A DNA stretch of 64,000 nt from Falciphora oryzae (GCA_000733355.1 JNVV01000005.1:1323010-1387009); one strand, 5' to 3'. Positions 48,201-59,013 are shown, numbered from the stretch's first letter. Translations and numbers: made by a program. The notes: a model not told the origin generated them from the sequence alone.

Positions 48201-50147
48201 CCGCTGAGCGGTCGGCTCGTGGCCGCCATCGAGCTTAAAGATATGCCCTCCGCCGCCGTCGGCACTCACCGTCCAGGCATGCGCCTCATCGCGCCGCACT
48301 TTAGGGCGCGAACCGCGCAGTGCGTCAGACGGATTCGTGACGTGCTCTCGCAGCGCCTGCCCGCGTACATGGTCCCTGCCACCTGGGTCGTCCTGCAGGA
48401 CATACCAACAAACGCATCCCGCAAGCTCGACGTCGGCGCCGTGAAGGCCTGGGTGGCCGCCGTCGACGCCGAGACGTACCGCGAGATCCACGCGGCGACG
48501 GCGGACGGGGCGAGCGAGCTGGAGCCCACCGAGACGGTCGCCGCGCAAATCAGCCACAGGCTGGACGTCATCCTCGGCGGCGCCAGCGGGGTGCCGCGGG
48601 ACCTGGGTGGCAAGGACTTCGTGCCGATGCAGTACGGCCTCGATTCCATCGCCGCCATCACGCTCTCGGCCTGGATGCGTAAGACGTTTGGCGCCGCCGT
48701 GCCCATGGCGACGCTCCTGTCGCCGCAGACCAGTGTGCGGGCGCTGGCGGCGCTGGTCGGGGAGAACGAGAAGAGCAGCAACAACTCGTCCTCCGAGGCC
48801 AGCCAGGCCTCAACATCGACATCGACGGCGGCGACCTCGCCGACGCGCGATAGCGGTTCGGCCCGCATCGACCTACGCGCCGAGATCGACCGGTTCAACA
48901 AGAGGCTCGCTCAGCTGCCGCACGCGGCACCAGCGACGGGCACGCGCAACCTGGCCCAGACACCGTCGGCCTTCCTCGTCACAGGCGCCACCGGGTTCCT
49001 CGGCAGCCAGATTGTCAAGCAGCTGCTCCTCCGGCCGGAAGTCAAGAGGGTATTTTGCGTCGTGCGCGCAAGCGACGACGACAAGGCCCTGCAGCGCATG
49101 GCGACGGTCGCGCGCAGGGGCGGCTGGTGGCGCGAGGACCACGCAGGACGACTAACGGCCTGGCGGGGCGACCTCAGCCGGCCGCGCCTGGGGCTGGACG
49201 CGTCGCGCTGGGGGCGCGTGACCTCGGGCGAGGTCGAGGCCATCATCCACAACGGCGCCGTCGTACACTGGCACGTCGGCTACGACGACCTCGTGGCCGC
49301 CAACGTCGAGAGCACCTTCGACCTCCTCTCGGCCCTGTCGGCCGCGCCTTTCCCGCCTCGCTTCGCCTACGTGTCGGGAGGGTACTTTGGCGCCGCCGAC
49401 GAGACGGACGACCAGGTCGCGGACCTCCTGGCCGACTCGGGCGGCTACGCGCAGACCAAATTCGTCTCGGAGATGCTCGTGCTCCGCCACGGGGAGCGCC
49501 TGGCGGCCGCGTGTCCGGGCCTCCCGACGCCCGTCGTGCTCAAGCCGGGCCTTGTTATTGGCGACAGGGACTCGGGCGTGTCGAACCTCGACGACTTTTT
49601 GTGGCGCGTCGTGGCTTCGGCCGTCCGCGTCGGCGGCTACAACGCCGACGAGGCCGACGACGCGGACGCGTGGCTGCTCGCGGCCGGCAGCGACCAGATC
49701 GCCGGCGCCGCGGTGGACGCGTGCTGCGCACTTCCGCCGTCGGGCACGTCCAAGTCGATCATCCGCTTCGTCGACGGCGTCCCCGTCAAGGAGCTCTGGA
49801 GGGTCCTGGCCGAGGACCCGGAGCTGGGCTTCGGGGAGCTCAAGCCCATGTTGGGCCGCGACTGGCTGGCGGCGCTCGAGCGGGATATGAACGCGCGCGG
49901 GCCCAGCCACCCCATCTTCCCCGTCTTCAACTTCCTCCAGGGCAGGCAGGGCACTATCGGCATCCGGCGCATGCGCGACGAGGAGCCCGTGTTTCCAGAG
50001 GCGGAGTCGTGTGGGCGCGTCAGGCGAAGCCTCGTGTACCTCAAGAGCATCGGCTTCTTCTCGGCCGATGGGGCAGCCTCGTTGCAGCCAAGCGTTGGGG
50101 TGTTCCGCCGGAGCGGGTGGAGGCTGGCTGACGCGGCGACGTTTTGA
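30218..50147 (+). CDS. five-module nonribosomal peptide synthetase with two N-MT, one E and a terminal reductase (about 6612 aa)
   Basis: Two exons, 30218-46579 and 46671-50147. The domain order I read is: half C, A1 with N-methyltransferase, T; C, A2, T; C, truncated A3 with N-methyltransferase, T; C, A4, T, E; C, A5, T, R. Each T domain has its phosphopantetheine Ser (GGHSL three times, GGDSI before E, GLDSI last). C domains 2-4 have HHII(S/A)DGWS. The N-MT insertions resemble those of cyclosporin- and enniatin-type synthetases. The start ATG has an in-frame stop 66 bp upstream (30152), so the missing front half of the first C domain cannot be recovered upstream without an intron. The enzyme would build a short N-methylated peptide with one D residue and release it by reduction. 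Product not assigned. Confidence 0.9.
30281..34170 (+). other. NRPS module 1: half C, A1, N-MT, T
   Basis: The C domain begins at its second half (ERQLEYWKTQL, about residue 24) and lacks the HHxxxDG active site. A1 has FTSGSTGRPKG near 443, FDMATWE near 486, NAYGPTEN near 578, YRTGD near 669 and NANGKVDRKEL near 1205. The N-MT sits between the A8 and A10 motifs (VLEIGTGSG near 816). My eye-aligned specificity code is DMWFLGAGIK, which suggests a hydrophobic residue. T Ser near residue 1270. Confidence 0.8.
34180..37380 (+). other. NRPS module 2: C, A2, T
   Basis: Complete C (HHIISDGWS near residue 1451) and complete A2 (FTSGSTGKPKG near 1936, FDLSTWE near 1982, NAYGPTEN near 2078, NANGKVDRKEL near 2280). 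T Ser is near 2344. There is no methyltransferase. Eye-aligned code DLWFLCATFK; substrate not assigned. Confidence 0.8.
37390..40860 (+). other. NRPS module 3: C, collapsed A3, N-MT, T
   Basis: C3 is intact (HHIIADGWS near 2528). At about 38709-38750 the text jumps from the post-C linker (LPLIKDGLDELP) straight to SDSGAYVMD, the A6-side sequence. Motifs A1-A5, including the ATP loop and the residues that line the substrate pocket, are absent, a loss of about 330 residues compared with modules 1, 2 and 4. A6-A8 remain (YRTGDRARY, KISGHH where sisters have KIRGHR). The N-MT (VLEIGTGSG near 3045) and T (GGHSL) look intact and the frame is open. Confidence 0.85.
40870..45400 (+). other. NRPS module 4: C, A4, T, E
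   Basis: C4 HHIISDGWS near 3683. A4 is complete (FTSGSTGHPKG near 4165, FDAATWE, NVYGPTEN, NANGKVDGKEL). T has GGDSI, the form usual before epimerization domains. The E domain shows HHLVIDLVSW near 4744 and NTVGWFTAIVPL near 4898. Eye-aligned code DAWLVGVCIK. The residue added here should be converted to the D form. Confidence 0.8.
45440..50147 (+). other. NRPS module 5: C, A5, T, thioester reductase
   Basis: The C domain follows an E domain and has SHALIDATS in place of HHxxxDG; the second His and the Asp are kept. A5 is of a different lineage from A1-A4 (FTSGTTGQPKG, FDISLLE, NSYGPAEC; code about DILFFVSAIK; the A10 Lys is kept in NASRKLD). T has GLDSI. The last 380 or so residues are an NAD(P)H-binding reductase (VTGATGFLG, Tyr-x3-Lys in GYAQTKFVSE), giving reductive release. 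Confidence 0.8.
46580..46670 (+). other. NRPS intron, 91 bp, phase 0
   Basis: GTGAGT donor at 46580, branch site ACTGAC near 46648 and CAG acceptor ending at 46670. Removing it joins the two long open frames exactly within the last C domain (TE then FDVMINV). Read unspliced, the frame would stop at TAG 46589. Confidence 0.85.
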
Positions 50148-50429
50148 TGATGGGGATAGTGGTCTGGTGTTCTGCTTTGGATTTGCGGTTTGAGGATCGC
50201 TTGGTTTGGTGCTGAGCACGAGGAAGATTTAAAAAGAAAAAAAAAAGAAAAAAAAAAAGGGACAGTGGCTTTCCATTCAGCATTTAGACGTTGATTCTCT
50301 GGTTTTCGCATTCTTTCATGCTTCATATTCCTTTGTAAAGCTTTCACGGGCAGTCTGACAGGTGTCCTAGGTTTGGGGTTTAATTAATAGATTCGTCTGG
50401 CCGCTCCTACGTTCGGGCGAGGCGGTGAT
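50148..50429. other. NRPS 3' flank with A-rich tract
   Basis: Likely 3' UTR. An A-rich run at 50231-50259 and T-rich stretches follow the stop. No clear poly(A) signal chosen. Confidence 0.3.
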
Positions 50430-51566
50430 TTAGGTGACAACGCCGCAATGATTGGGCAACGACATCGCCAAGCCTTCCCCTCTTTCTCCGAGTAACCTCT
50501 CTCGTGGACTCTTGGGGCCCATCGGAACTCGCGCCATGTACGGGCACCACCCAGCCTTGACAACCTGTGCCGCAAGCCGCTTCTCCTGCAGCGTGGTGTA
50601 GGCTCTGACGAACCCCTTGGCGCTCGAGATCTCGTAGTCCCGCAGGTATGCCGGGGAGGTGTTGATTGTCTCGCCGATCAAGGCCAGGAGGCGGCACGTA
50701 GCATCCGTGGCCGAAGGTGGAGATCGGAGGTCGACATCGTCGTCTGGTAAAATCGATGCAGGGGCTGACTTCAATCACCGGGGCTAGATATCCGCGAGAA
50801 TATGACCGATTGTCTTGGACCACAACTCCTGTTCTGCCCGGGAGAGCGATCTGACCGAGCCTTCCCAGGACTCCAGAAGGGGTGCGACGAAGCAGGCAGA
50901 GACCACCGGGCGGCCCAGCTTCGTCCGAAGGAACTCGGGCTTATGGATACGCCGCCCCGGCAGGGCCTCGAGTGAGCCGACGAAAAGCCAGCTCTGCAGC
51001 ATGGGGACGGTGTCAGGGGTGAACTACGTGTCGACGTCCACGGGTCGCAGAGAACGCAAGCGCGAGAGTGTCCATCCCTTTAGATAGGGAGCTCGGCGAA
51101 GCCACATGGAGGCTAAATTTCGTAGTCGTATCCGAGGCAGAGGACGAGACGTAGTGGTGCGTCTCCGTATCGAAAGGACTCGAGGTTCTTGAAATGGCCC
51201 ATGGTCTGGGTACAGCGAAGGACGATCGTCGACGAGTCTCGCGGCACCCGGCTTGCGGCGGGACGTTCTGGAATAACCTATGGTTTTTGCGGAGTGTGGA
51301 ATGGTGATAAGCAAGTGCATTTTTGGAAGCGCCATATCCAAAGGGGGAGCGGCTGGAAGAGGGAATGGTGCTAAGCCGGCGGAGTGCTCTGCATAAAAAC
51401 AACTTGGCGTCCATCTTGCTGAATCGAGACAGCCGGGAGAGCGGATTCTAGGAGGATCGGGCTCGGACTGAGTGGTACGAGTGGCCGCGTGGTAGGCGTG
51501 ACTTAGAGTCTCCGGATTCTGTTGCACGTTCAAGGCGGTGTTTCCTGTTGCTTGCCAGGGGCACAC
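50430..51566 (-). pseudogene. relic of a HET-type protein gene
   Basis: Three open stretches lie in one minus-strand frame (51566-51024, 51002-50784, 50774-50430), separated only by stops at 51024, 50784 and 50775. No splice donor removes the last two. The text LQSWLFVGSLEALPGRRI, ESWEGSVRSLSRAEQELW and QEKRLAAQVVKAGWCPYMA resembles the region found in many fungal HET-domain proteins, ending in the GWCP motif. The HET core itself is not visible. The frame of the 5' part is uncertain because a neighbouring frame is also protein-like. I call it a nonsense-damaged, truncated relic. Confidence 0.5.
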
Positions 51567-52470
51567 AATTCCTCACCAGATGGAGCCCAGAGACTGGCTA
51601 GGGCAAAGCTTCTGGTGCTAGCTCCTCAGGCGCCTGGTTCGTCAGCCGTCAGAGGTCCGTGACCGCGTGCACCCCGCCTTTGCGGGTGCTGCGTCTACAC
51701 AGGAGACCAGCCTGCGCTGCTTGCAAGCAAGTCTTACCTTGACCTTAGCCGCTTGCTGTCTCCTTCAACGCAGCCTTCCATCTCGAGACCGCCCATCGTC
51801 ATAGACTGCACTGCATACCTCCACTTCGATCTCATCTGGGCAGTGGCTATTGCATTCGGAAGCAGCCCGTGCCCGCCAACCAGGAGTGACGTTACGCCTG
51901 CCGGGTTTAGCGGACCTCCCAATCGGGAATAGCGCGATTTTAACCGTTGACGTCAAGTTTAGCGAGACCTACCGAAAGTGTCTGATGTGACGGTGGATCG
52001 CGGGGAAGGCTCGATAAAGATGGAACGACCGAAGGGGGAAAAGGGGCTGGTGGAGCAAGGAGCGGTGCGTGCGGGCAAAACGTGCGCTTCTCGAAACAAA
52101 CCCCAGTTCCAGATCCCGACGGCCGCCCCTCGTCGTTCCCATCGCGATGCGACAGCAGCAGCGGGGCACCTCGCGGATCATGCTAGGGGCAAGGGGCGGC
52201 GAAACAGAAAATGATGTGCGGATGCGCCGAACCATGTCGCTCGTCCCACCAAAAATAACCATAATCGGCCGTTTCGGGGCATAAAACCGTCCAAGGGCTG
52301 AAAATGGAAAATAAAAAATAAGCAACATAAAACTGCCCGAGTCAGTGTAACCGTTGCAGCCGCCTGAAACTCCAAGAAAGCGGCGTGGCCCGTCACGATG
52401 GTCGCCACCCAGTACCTAGGTACCCAACATGGTTCGCTGTGCGTATGGCTGGATATGCCATCTGATCACG
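51567..52470. other. intergenic, nothing recognised
   Basis: No gene or RNA I can support. A palindrome GTACCTAGGTAC lies near 52412-52423, close upstream of the secreted-protein promoter; its role is unknown. Confidence 0.35.
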
Positions 52471-52477
52471 TATAAAT
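52471..52477 (+). promoter_or_regulatory. TATA box of the secreted-protein gene
   Basis: TATAAAT 179 bp before the ATG at 52650, followed by a CT/CA-rich leader. Confidence 0.55.
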
Positions 52478-52649
52478 ACTGCTTTCGTCCTACTGTCATG
52501 ATCCAAACGCCTCGTCTCATCAGCAAGCCTCATCCGCATCCCTCCACCAAGCAGCTTCGACTTCACTTCTCCGATCGGCCGGTCCGTCAGCTTTTAATTC
52601 AACATTTCTTTTTTACGAGATCCATTGACTTTCATCATCCACCGCAAGC

Positions 52650-52943
52650 ATGCAGTTCAAGACTCTCCTCGTCGTTGCCTTTGCCGGCCTTGTCATCGCT
52701 TCGCCCACTCCGCAGCGCAAGAGGACCCAGGCTGAGCGTGTCGCCATCGCAAGGAAAGCTGGAGCCGTCTGCAACGACAGTGGCCGTGGCGATGGCGTCA
52801 TTCTGTGCGGTGACGGCCAGTCCGGGGAGACTTGGTTAGTTCTCCCTCAAATACAAATGCAAAGACCCGAGCTGACCTGTTGTTTTTTTCTTCCACACAA
52901 CAGCTTCATCAACAAGGCTGGTGGCGGCAACTGCCTGTTCTAG
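52650..52943 (+). CDS. small secreted four-cysteine protein, 74 aa, one intron
   Basis: Exons 52650-52834 and 52904-52943. The 69-bp intron has GTTAGT, a GCTGAC branch site and a pyrimidine tract before CAG. Splicing creates the codon for the third Cys. Residues 1-18 are a clear signal peptide ending in VIAS. A dibasic RKR at 23-25 looks like a Kex2 site, so a mature peptide of about 49 residues is expected. Cysteines are at 41, 53, 62 and 72, enough for two disulfides, in a Gly-rich domain. I do not recognise the family; an effector or antimicrobial role is only a possibility. Strong promoter features suggest an expressed gene. Confidence 0.75.
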   Translation: MQFKTLLVVAFAGLVIASPTPQRKRTQAERVAIARKAGAVCNDSGRGDGVILCGDGQSGETWLVLPQIQMQRPELTCCFFLPHNSFINKAGGGNCLF

Positions 52944-54145
52944 GCGGCCCCAGCCACGAGATACGGATGTTGGAGGATGTCTCTTGGCTCGCATAGAATC
53001 TGAGCCGCAGCGGCTGGTCCCCGGGTGTTAGGTGGTGGTCCATGGACGGCATATCGGCTACGTATAGTCACGGACAGCAATAAACCGAGCCGCTGCCTCG
53101 ACGACCACAACAAAAGAAATGATACCCACTTCTCCGTGAACATGCCATCTGTGCCCAAGAGAATGTGTAGGAACCGATGTTATGTCCGAGCACAACCCCG
53201 GAAGCCTTTTTAATGCCATGTCGTCTACCATCCAGTCTGTTAAAATGGGTTAGTGGCAATGGTTGGTCGCCGACAAGGTATCAGATCAGTTTGACAGAAA
53301 GGGATTCGAGGGGCGTTCAGATACTTCGCCAAATGGTTGCAGCAATGAGTTACTTATTAATTAGCAGGATTGTGCACGATGAACAAATGTACCTGGTGCC
53401 TGGTAGCAACCTTTTCCCTCACTGCCGAGGCCGCTGAAAACGGCGGTACTGCCCTGCCGAATGCGGCGGCCACAGCCGCACTTTCTTGATTTTTTCTGTA
53501 GTTTCCCTGACGCACCGCCCTGGCAACCTTACGAGCCCAGCCAGTTCCAGCATTCTCTCTCTCGGTTCTCATCGTCAAGGCCACCAACGCCCGTCCGACT
53601 GTGCCATGCCGACGTGGTCTCTGCAACATTCTCTCCTCGAGCTCGCCTCATCTATTTCTACTCTTTATATATACGTATCCACCATCAATATCTGTAAGTC
53701 TAGCAAATATCCAGTCCCCGCGACCCGTTCTAGCGTCGCCATTCTTTGGCCACTCCGCCCCTCGCCTCGACAAGGACACGTATCGAGCTGTGGCTAATCT
53801 GACCTGTACACATCCATCCATCTCACAGACCCCTATTCTTTACAACATCCTCAACCTCGCCAGGCCCGGCTCCAGGCTCCCTTCCTCACATACCACCGAC
53901 ATCGATCCCGCGGGTTTACGGGTTTACCCCGCCTCGACGGCCTCCTCGCCCCATTTCTCTTGCTCGGTTGGCCAGCCATACCCGCCGAAGCTCTTGCCCT
54001 CGCGGGGCCCAAAGAGCCCTGTATCAGTATTTCTCGTCACTACCTCACCGTGTCGGCATTGGGTAATTTGCGCTTCGCTGGGCACGGCCCAACGCTTCAG
54101 CACCCCGCAGCACATGGTCGATGTTACCAACCGACGGGATGCAGA
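52944..54145. other. intergenic, nothing firm
   Basis: No supportable gene. A 36-bp segment near 53880-53917 (ACCGACATCGATCCCGCGGG core) recurs in the solo LTR at about 20680-20717. Confidence 0.35.
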
Positions 54146-54148
54146 TGA

Positions 54149-54260
54149 AGGAGAGGATGGAGGAGAGGATAGAGGAGAGGATAGAGGAGAGGATAGAGGA
54201 GAGGATAGAGGAGAGGATAGAGGAGAGGATAGAGGAGAGGATTGATGAGAGGATGGAGGA
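54149..54260 (+). repeat. 12-bp minisatellite, about 9 units
   Basis: Unit GAGGATAGAGGA repeated with minor changes at both ends. All three plus frames stay open through it (for example Glu-Glu-Arg-Ile repeats), but no protein-like sequence extends on either side. Confidence 0.9.
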
Positions 54261-55233
54261 TGAGGACGAAGGAACGAAGTACTCCCATTGTCAATCGATA
54301 CTGCGTCGAAAGTATACTAAAAGGGAGCCCGGTTTGTGGGTCTGTTGGCTGGAGAATGCGGCGTCACGGAAACCCGTATCATCATCGGCGGCACTCGTCT
54401 GGGGCTTGACAACCACGCTATTCGAGAACCGAGAGAAGCCTTCCCCACGGACAGAACTCGGCTCGCTTGGAGCCTACAGCCAGCCGTCCTTTGTACCCAA
54501 GAGAGGCGGCGGAGGCGCTTGTGTGAAGAGCTACCGAGATGCTCGACATCTTCTACTAAGACGGACAGTGCTGTCTCGACAAGAGCAAGCAAAGTACCTA
54601 CCTAGTCCAAGAGATATCGAGATAGGCGTCCACTTGTATCCACACCAGCTGGCCGGGCCATGGATGGAGAGCGCGTGCCTCGACCGCCCTTCACTCCGGT
54701 TTCCCCATTCTACCAAGTACCAAAAGCCTAGATATCCACACTACCGCTGTGGCAACAGGAAGTCACTAGATGATGGATGCTCGCCTAGCCGATGGGACAA
54801 AGTAGGATGGATGTCAAATGTGTTTGTTCACCTGCTTCCAAGGAATTATGGGCAGAAGAGTAGGCAGATCAATGACGGATGCTTGGTAGCCAGCATACGA
54901 AGGAGAAGTGATACCAGCCGGTCCTGTTATCAAGCTAACTCCATGATGAGTGGACAGGTGTGCATACGTGGCACTGACCTGGGCAAGCCGGCCATTGCGT
55001 AACCACGCACATATCTTTCGACGTTCAGCCTCAAAGCTCGACTTGGCCTAAATCAGTGGGTGACCCAGCCCGCCTGATGGTGTAGGCGCGTCAGCGGGGC
55101 TGATACTGCTACGTGGTTTCACGAGGGGCTGGCTGGCACTATGGACTCATCACTGGTCTGCCTGGTTGTTGTGAGTTCTGCATCACTTCTCACATGTCAC
55201 GAATACAAGCTCTGCACTCCAGCGTTCCCACTC
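54261..55233. other. intergenic, nothing recognised
   Basis: Open frames here do not look like proteins. No RNA or repeat seen. Confidence 0.35.
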
Positions 55234-55540
55234 TCAGGCTTTTCCATTCTCAATAGCTAAACTCATGTGTCGACCGCCGCGCTCGGGCTCCTTGCGCGCC
55301 TTGTTCTTGGGCTTGGGGGCGTCGCCGCCTAGCAGGGTATCAAGCGGCAGGCTGTCTGGGAGGATGAAGTACCGGATCGTGCTCCCGCGGGCGTCCAGGA
55401 CGAGGTTCATATGCCGACACAGAGGCGGGACTGGGCGAAAAGAGTCAGCAGGCGCTTGGCCTGCTTTCTCTTGACGCGGCAGAACTCCTCTGTATCGGCC
55501 AGAACGAGGTTCCAGGCAACCGGGTTGCCTTTCAGCTGCG
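55234..55540 (-). pseudogene. mosaic of Sm-protein gene fragments (SmB-like then SmD1-like)
   Basis: Two pieces of spliceosomal Sm proteins lie head to tail in different frames. About 55530-55470 reads [19 protein letters not shown], the middle of an SmB-type protein. About 55430-55270 reads [19 protein letters not shown] then SLPLDTLL and KPKNKARKE, the C-terminal part of SmD1; MNLVL itself is again SmB-like. The Sm1 region of SmD1 and its Arg-Gly tail are missing; the end is [16 protein letters not shown]. Upstream on the minus strand, GTAAGT/GTAAGA donors near 56120 and 55945 hint at former exons. It cannot make a normal Sm fold, so I call it a shuffled relic. Confidence 0.55.
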
Positions 55541-58500
55541 GCTATACCGCCAACGGCGCAGGGCCCATGTGATGCATTGGGATGCGCGGGGGTTCTCCAC
55601 CTCTCCAAAAATTACAATCACCAAAAAGAATCAACCCGAGGCCAGCCACGACCCAGCATGGTGCATGGGTATGCGGATGCCCGGCGCTCGCGCTTGTCTG
55701 GTGCTTCAGCTGCTCAGCGTCCCCGGCGGGTGGGTGTCTCTCGATGCTCTTCTGATCTTTGGCCAGGGACCAGCGGTCGTCGGAGCCCAACCCCGGTGGG
55801 TCCTGGGCTTTCTTGTCTCGTTTACGCGCGACGGTTGGCGGAACGGGGGAGACTGGAAGCGGCGATGAGAAGGTTTGTAAGCTGCCATTCTGCAAGGCTG
55901 AAGGAGAAGGAAATGGGGGGAAGGAGCATGCTCCTCTTACCTCGACGACGCTTCAACGACATGGCGACGGATGGGAGTCGGCGGCGTGGGTTGGATTCAG
56001 ACGAGCCGTTGAGATCTAGATACGCAGGCCAGCTTCAGCGTTGCCCTTCAGGTCATTGACGGCAAGGCACTGCCTGCGAGACTGGTTGTGGTCGGTAAAA
56101 GAGAAAAAGGCACTTACTCCTTGACTGGTCTGTCTTGGAGCTACCGTCATCAGAAAGAATTGTTGTTTCGAGATGTCGAGTGGGCAAGAGGTGGGTGAGT
56201 GACGGGTGTGATGGATTTTGTGGTTGGATATGGAAATAATTTTGTGGTGAGGGGAAGTCATGTCTCGGGGTTTGTATCACATATTCTGCCGTCCTCTACA
56301 AACATTTGTGCTCTCATTTTGGAAAGCGGTGTGATGTGGCATGGCCAGTGCTGCTGCAAAAGAGCTGAGCCTGGCGAAGCCTGTTCTGCGACGTGCTTAT
56401 GTAAAATAGGAGATGACAGAGGGGCAGTGCTTGCACTGCAAGCTGGGAACCAAGCACGTAGACTGGGACGATCTCCAGTCTCTCGAGCTGTCGGCTTGAT
56501 CGCCGCCGAGACCTAGCTAAGAACTCCTTCACGTAGGCCAAAAGCAAGTCACGGCTTTGACCAAAAGATCAGCCATTTCCTCCAACGCATTTTATGATCG
56601 TGCGTTGGCCAAGTCCATCGCAGGAAGTCTTCCCTTCAAGGCATCCAAGCTACGATTAAATTCACCAGCTCTGTATTCTTCTAACTGAGTCTATTTGGCA
56701 AGGGTATCACCCACCCAGGGACGGACAATGGCAAGGCAGCTACCCTGCCGTCCAGAGGCTGACTGTATTGAATGTCCTTTGAGCTTGAGACAGGTCGCTC
56801 CTCACCAGATTTCAGGAGTCTCGATTAGCGCCAGCTATCTTATCAAATGAAACCGGTACGCCTGGTGTGACAGCAGACTGAAAACCATCCGGCGGGGTCA
56901 AGTAGAACTCGATACTTGAGTTCCGGGAATAGGCAGATAGAGATTAAGCTATCCACAAGCCATTCACCCGCTAAAGTGGTATCTGGGGCGGACTTTCCTC
57001 GCAGCGTGCGGTATTTGCAGTTGCCACCCTGAAATTTGCGCAGCCTGCGTAGATAAATGAGCAACTGCTGGAAACATCCTACGGAGGTGGAAGCATTCGC
57101 GCCAATTCATGCAATAGAATGCAACACCAGGGCGTGCGGGCAAGTACAAGCACCACCCGATGGGGGATGTCTTTCAGCCTTGCGGCTCGAGCAAAGTTGC
57201 TGGGGTTGGGGCTGTGCTGCACGAGGCTGGAATTTGGCTGCATGTGGGGCGGGGAGGGTGGCGCTTATGCAGACCCGACGACCTCACACTCGGCACACGG
57301 CTGCGCGAGTTGAAGCAACGGCGCACCGGAAACGCGAGTCAATCTTGCTCCAAATAACTTTGCTGCAAGGGCCTTTGCCCAGGTGAATCCTGGGACATTT
57401 ATCTTGCCTTCTTGATAAATAACGCGGTGCGCTGCAGGCTGGCAACATCAAGGCTACATCTGGTGCGCCTCTGGCGAGAAGCGGACTATTCTGCCTCCCT
57501 CGTCCTAGGCTGTGTTAGCGGCGGACGGGGAATAAGGGCAAGCGCCCCAGCATACAGACAGAAGCCGCGGTCAAGTATTGATGCCTCATGATGGTGATAG
57601 GAGGAAACAGGATATTTCTCCCAAAAATGCCTTGACTTCTCCGAGGCCTTATCTGACAGGCCCCGAATCCTGAGCTTCCCCGATTCCAGGAGAATAACTG
57701 GTTCAGTGACAGACCTCAAGATCTGGACAGGCCGCGGAAAGGTCAAATGGGTTCTTGACGGGCCTAGAGGACTTTTTAGCCTCAAAAGCTATCCTTCGGG
57801 GAGGTCACTCGCTGTCATGGTGGATAAAATGGCACCACGCGCACGCGAGCATCAAATTTGATATCATCGACGTGTCACTTTAGGCAGAGTCACAGGGGTC
57901 ATAAGCTAGAGCGGAGAGATAGATTGAACAGAGGTTCGCTAGCCAACAAGATCCATTCCACCAAAAGACAGCCCAAGTCCACCGCGCCCGTTTCCCTAGT
58001 CCAGAGAGCGCACCGTCCTTCTGCAGGAGCGTGAGAAGGCCGGCCACGCCAAATAATCCGAGCATACGATGAGCACCCGAGCGGAGGTTGCAGTTTTATT
58101 AGCATTTCTTGCCTGTTACTTAAGCTACTGCAGCGATGCTGCTGGTCTGATTTGGGACACGCGACTTACTCTGCCTCGGACTTCAGCACTGACTCGGTTA
58201 GCCGTATCGCTAGCTACCACACAGAACGTCATCTTGCTGTCCGTTCTTGCTTGGCCGTTACTGACAAGAATGTGAGCCGGGTACGTACGTACCAATTATT
58301 CTTTTGCCGAAAGTTTGAGGCATTAAGCCGAGAGGGGAGACTAACGGCCGAGTGAGCCATAAAACTTGTGCCGGGCAGTCAGCTTGTGTCCAATGGAAGC
58401 AGAGCAGGGTTGGACCGGACGGAGTGCGGCAGGGACTTCTCTTGGCGGGCCTCTAGGGCAAGACTGGATCCAGGGTTGTAGTTGTCGTTGTTGGTTGTTT

Positions 58501-58640
58501 GCCAAAGGTGGAAGGGAGACACGAGTCTAGGCGCGCAGGTCAATGAAGAGACGCTGGGGGACATGTGCAGGCAGAAGCGGAGACAGTTAGCAAGTTCTTC
58601 TACTGTCGGCACCGCGGTCTGCAAGACAGAGAGCTGGAAC
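55541..58640. other. gene-poor stretch before the snoRNA array
   Basis: Apart from the possible 5' exons of the Sm-like relic (55.6-56.2 kb, minus strand) I see no gene. No C/D-type unit like those downstream was found here. Confidence 0.35.
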
Positions 58641-58650
58641 GTCAAGTGGT

Positions 58651-58749
58651 GGCAGGGTCGCTCAGATGGAGTGAGTCTTTTTGCTGATCTTTCACTGTGG
58701 CCACAAAGCCCACTTGGAACATGTCTTTTTTAATCATTGTGACGCTGCC
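58651..58749 (-). ncRNA. box C/D snoRNA-like unit 1
   Basis: C box AATGATTA (one off consensus), D box CTGA, terminal stem GGCAGcGTC against GACcCTGCC. Target not assigned. Confidence 0.55.
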
Positions 58750-58926
58750 ACCGCGAACAAGGAGTACCTAGGCGTGTGCTTGCTTGAGGGTCTCTTACCT
58801 GAGCGAGGCTGGGGTGAGGAATGCGAATGCCTGTCTGTGTGAGAACTTGTGAGCAGATTCGTTTTTGGACATGAATAGTTGAGGGAAGCCCCCCACGTGA
58901 TTTAGAGCTCACGAGGGGTGGTGTAC

Positions 58927-59013
58927 GCGTCGCTCAGAAGAACAAACAAATTTCGACTCTCATTGCGGTTTGACCCACTCGAGAGAGGTGGATCTTGTAA
59001 TCATCGCGACGCT
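58927..59013 (-). ncRNA. box C/D snoRNA-like unit 2
   Basis: Perfect stem GCGTCGC/GCGACGC, C box GATGATTA, D box CTGA, inner hairpin CCAC..GTGG and a C'-like CAATGA. Confidence 0.65.

Noticed and set aside
54121..55002. 293-codon frame with Glu-Glu-Arg-Ile repeats
   Set aside because: Open because of the 12-bp minisatellite; the remainder has no protein-like features and no start context.
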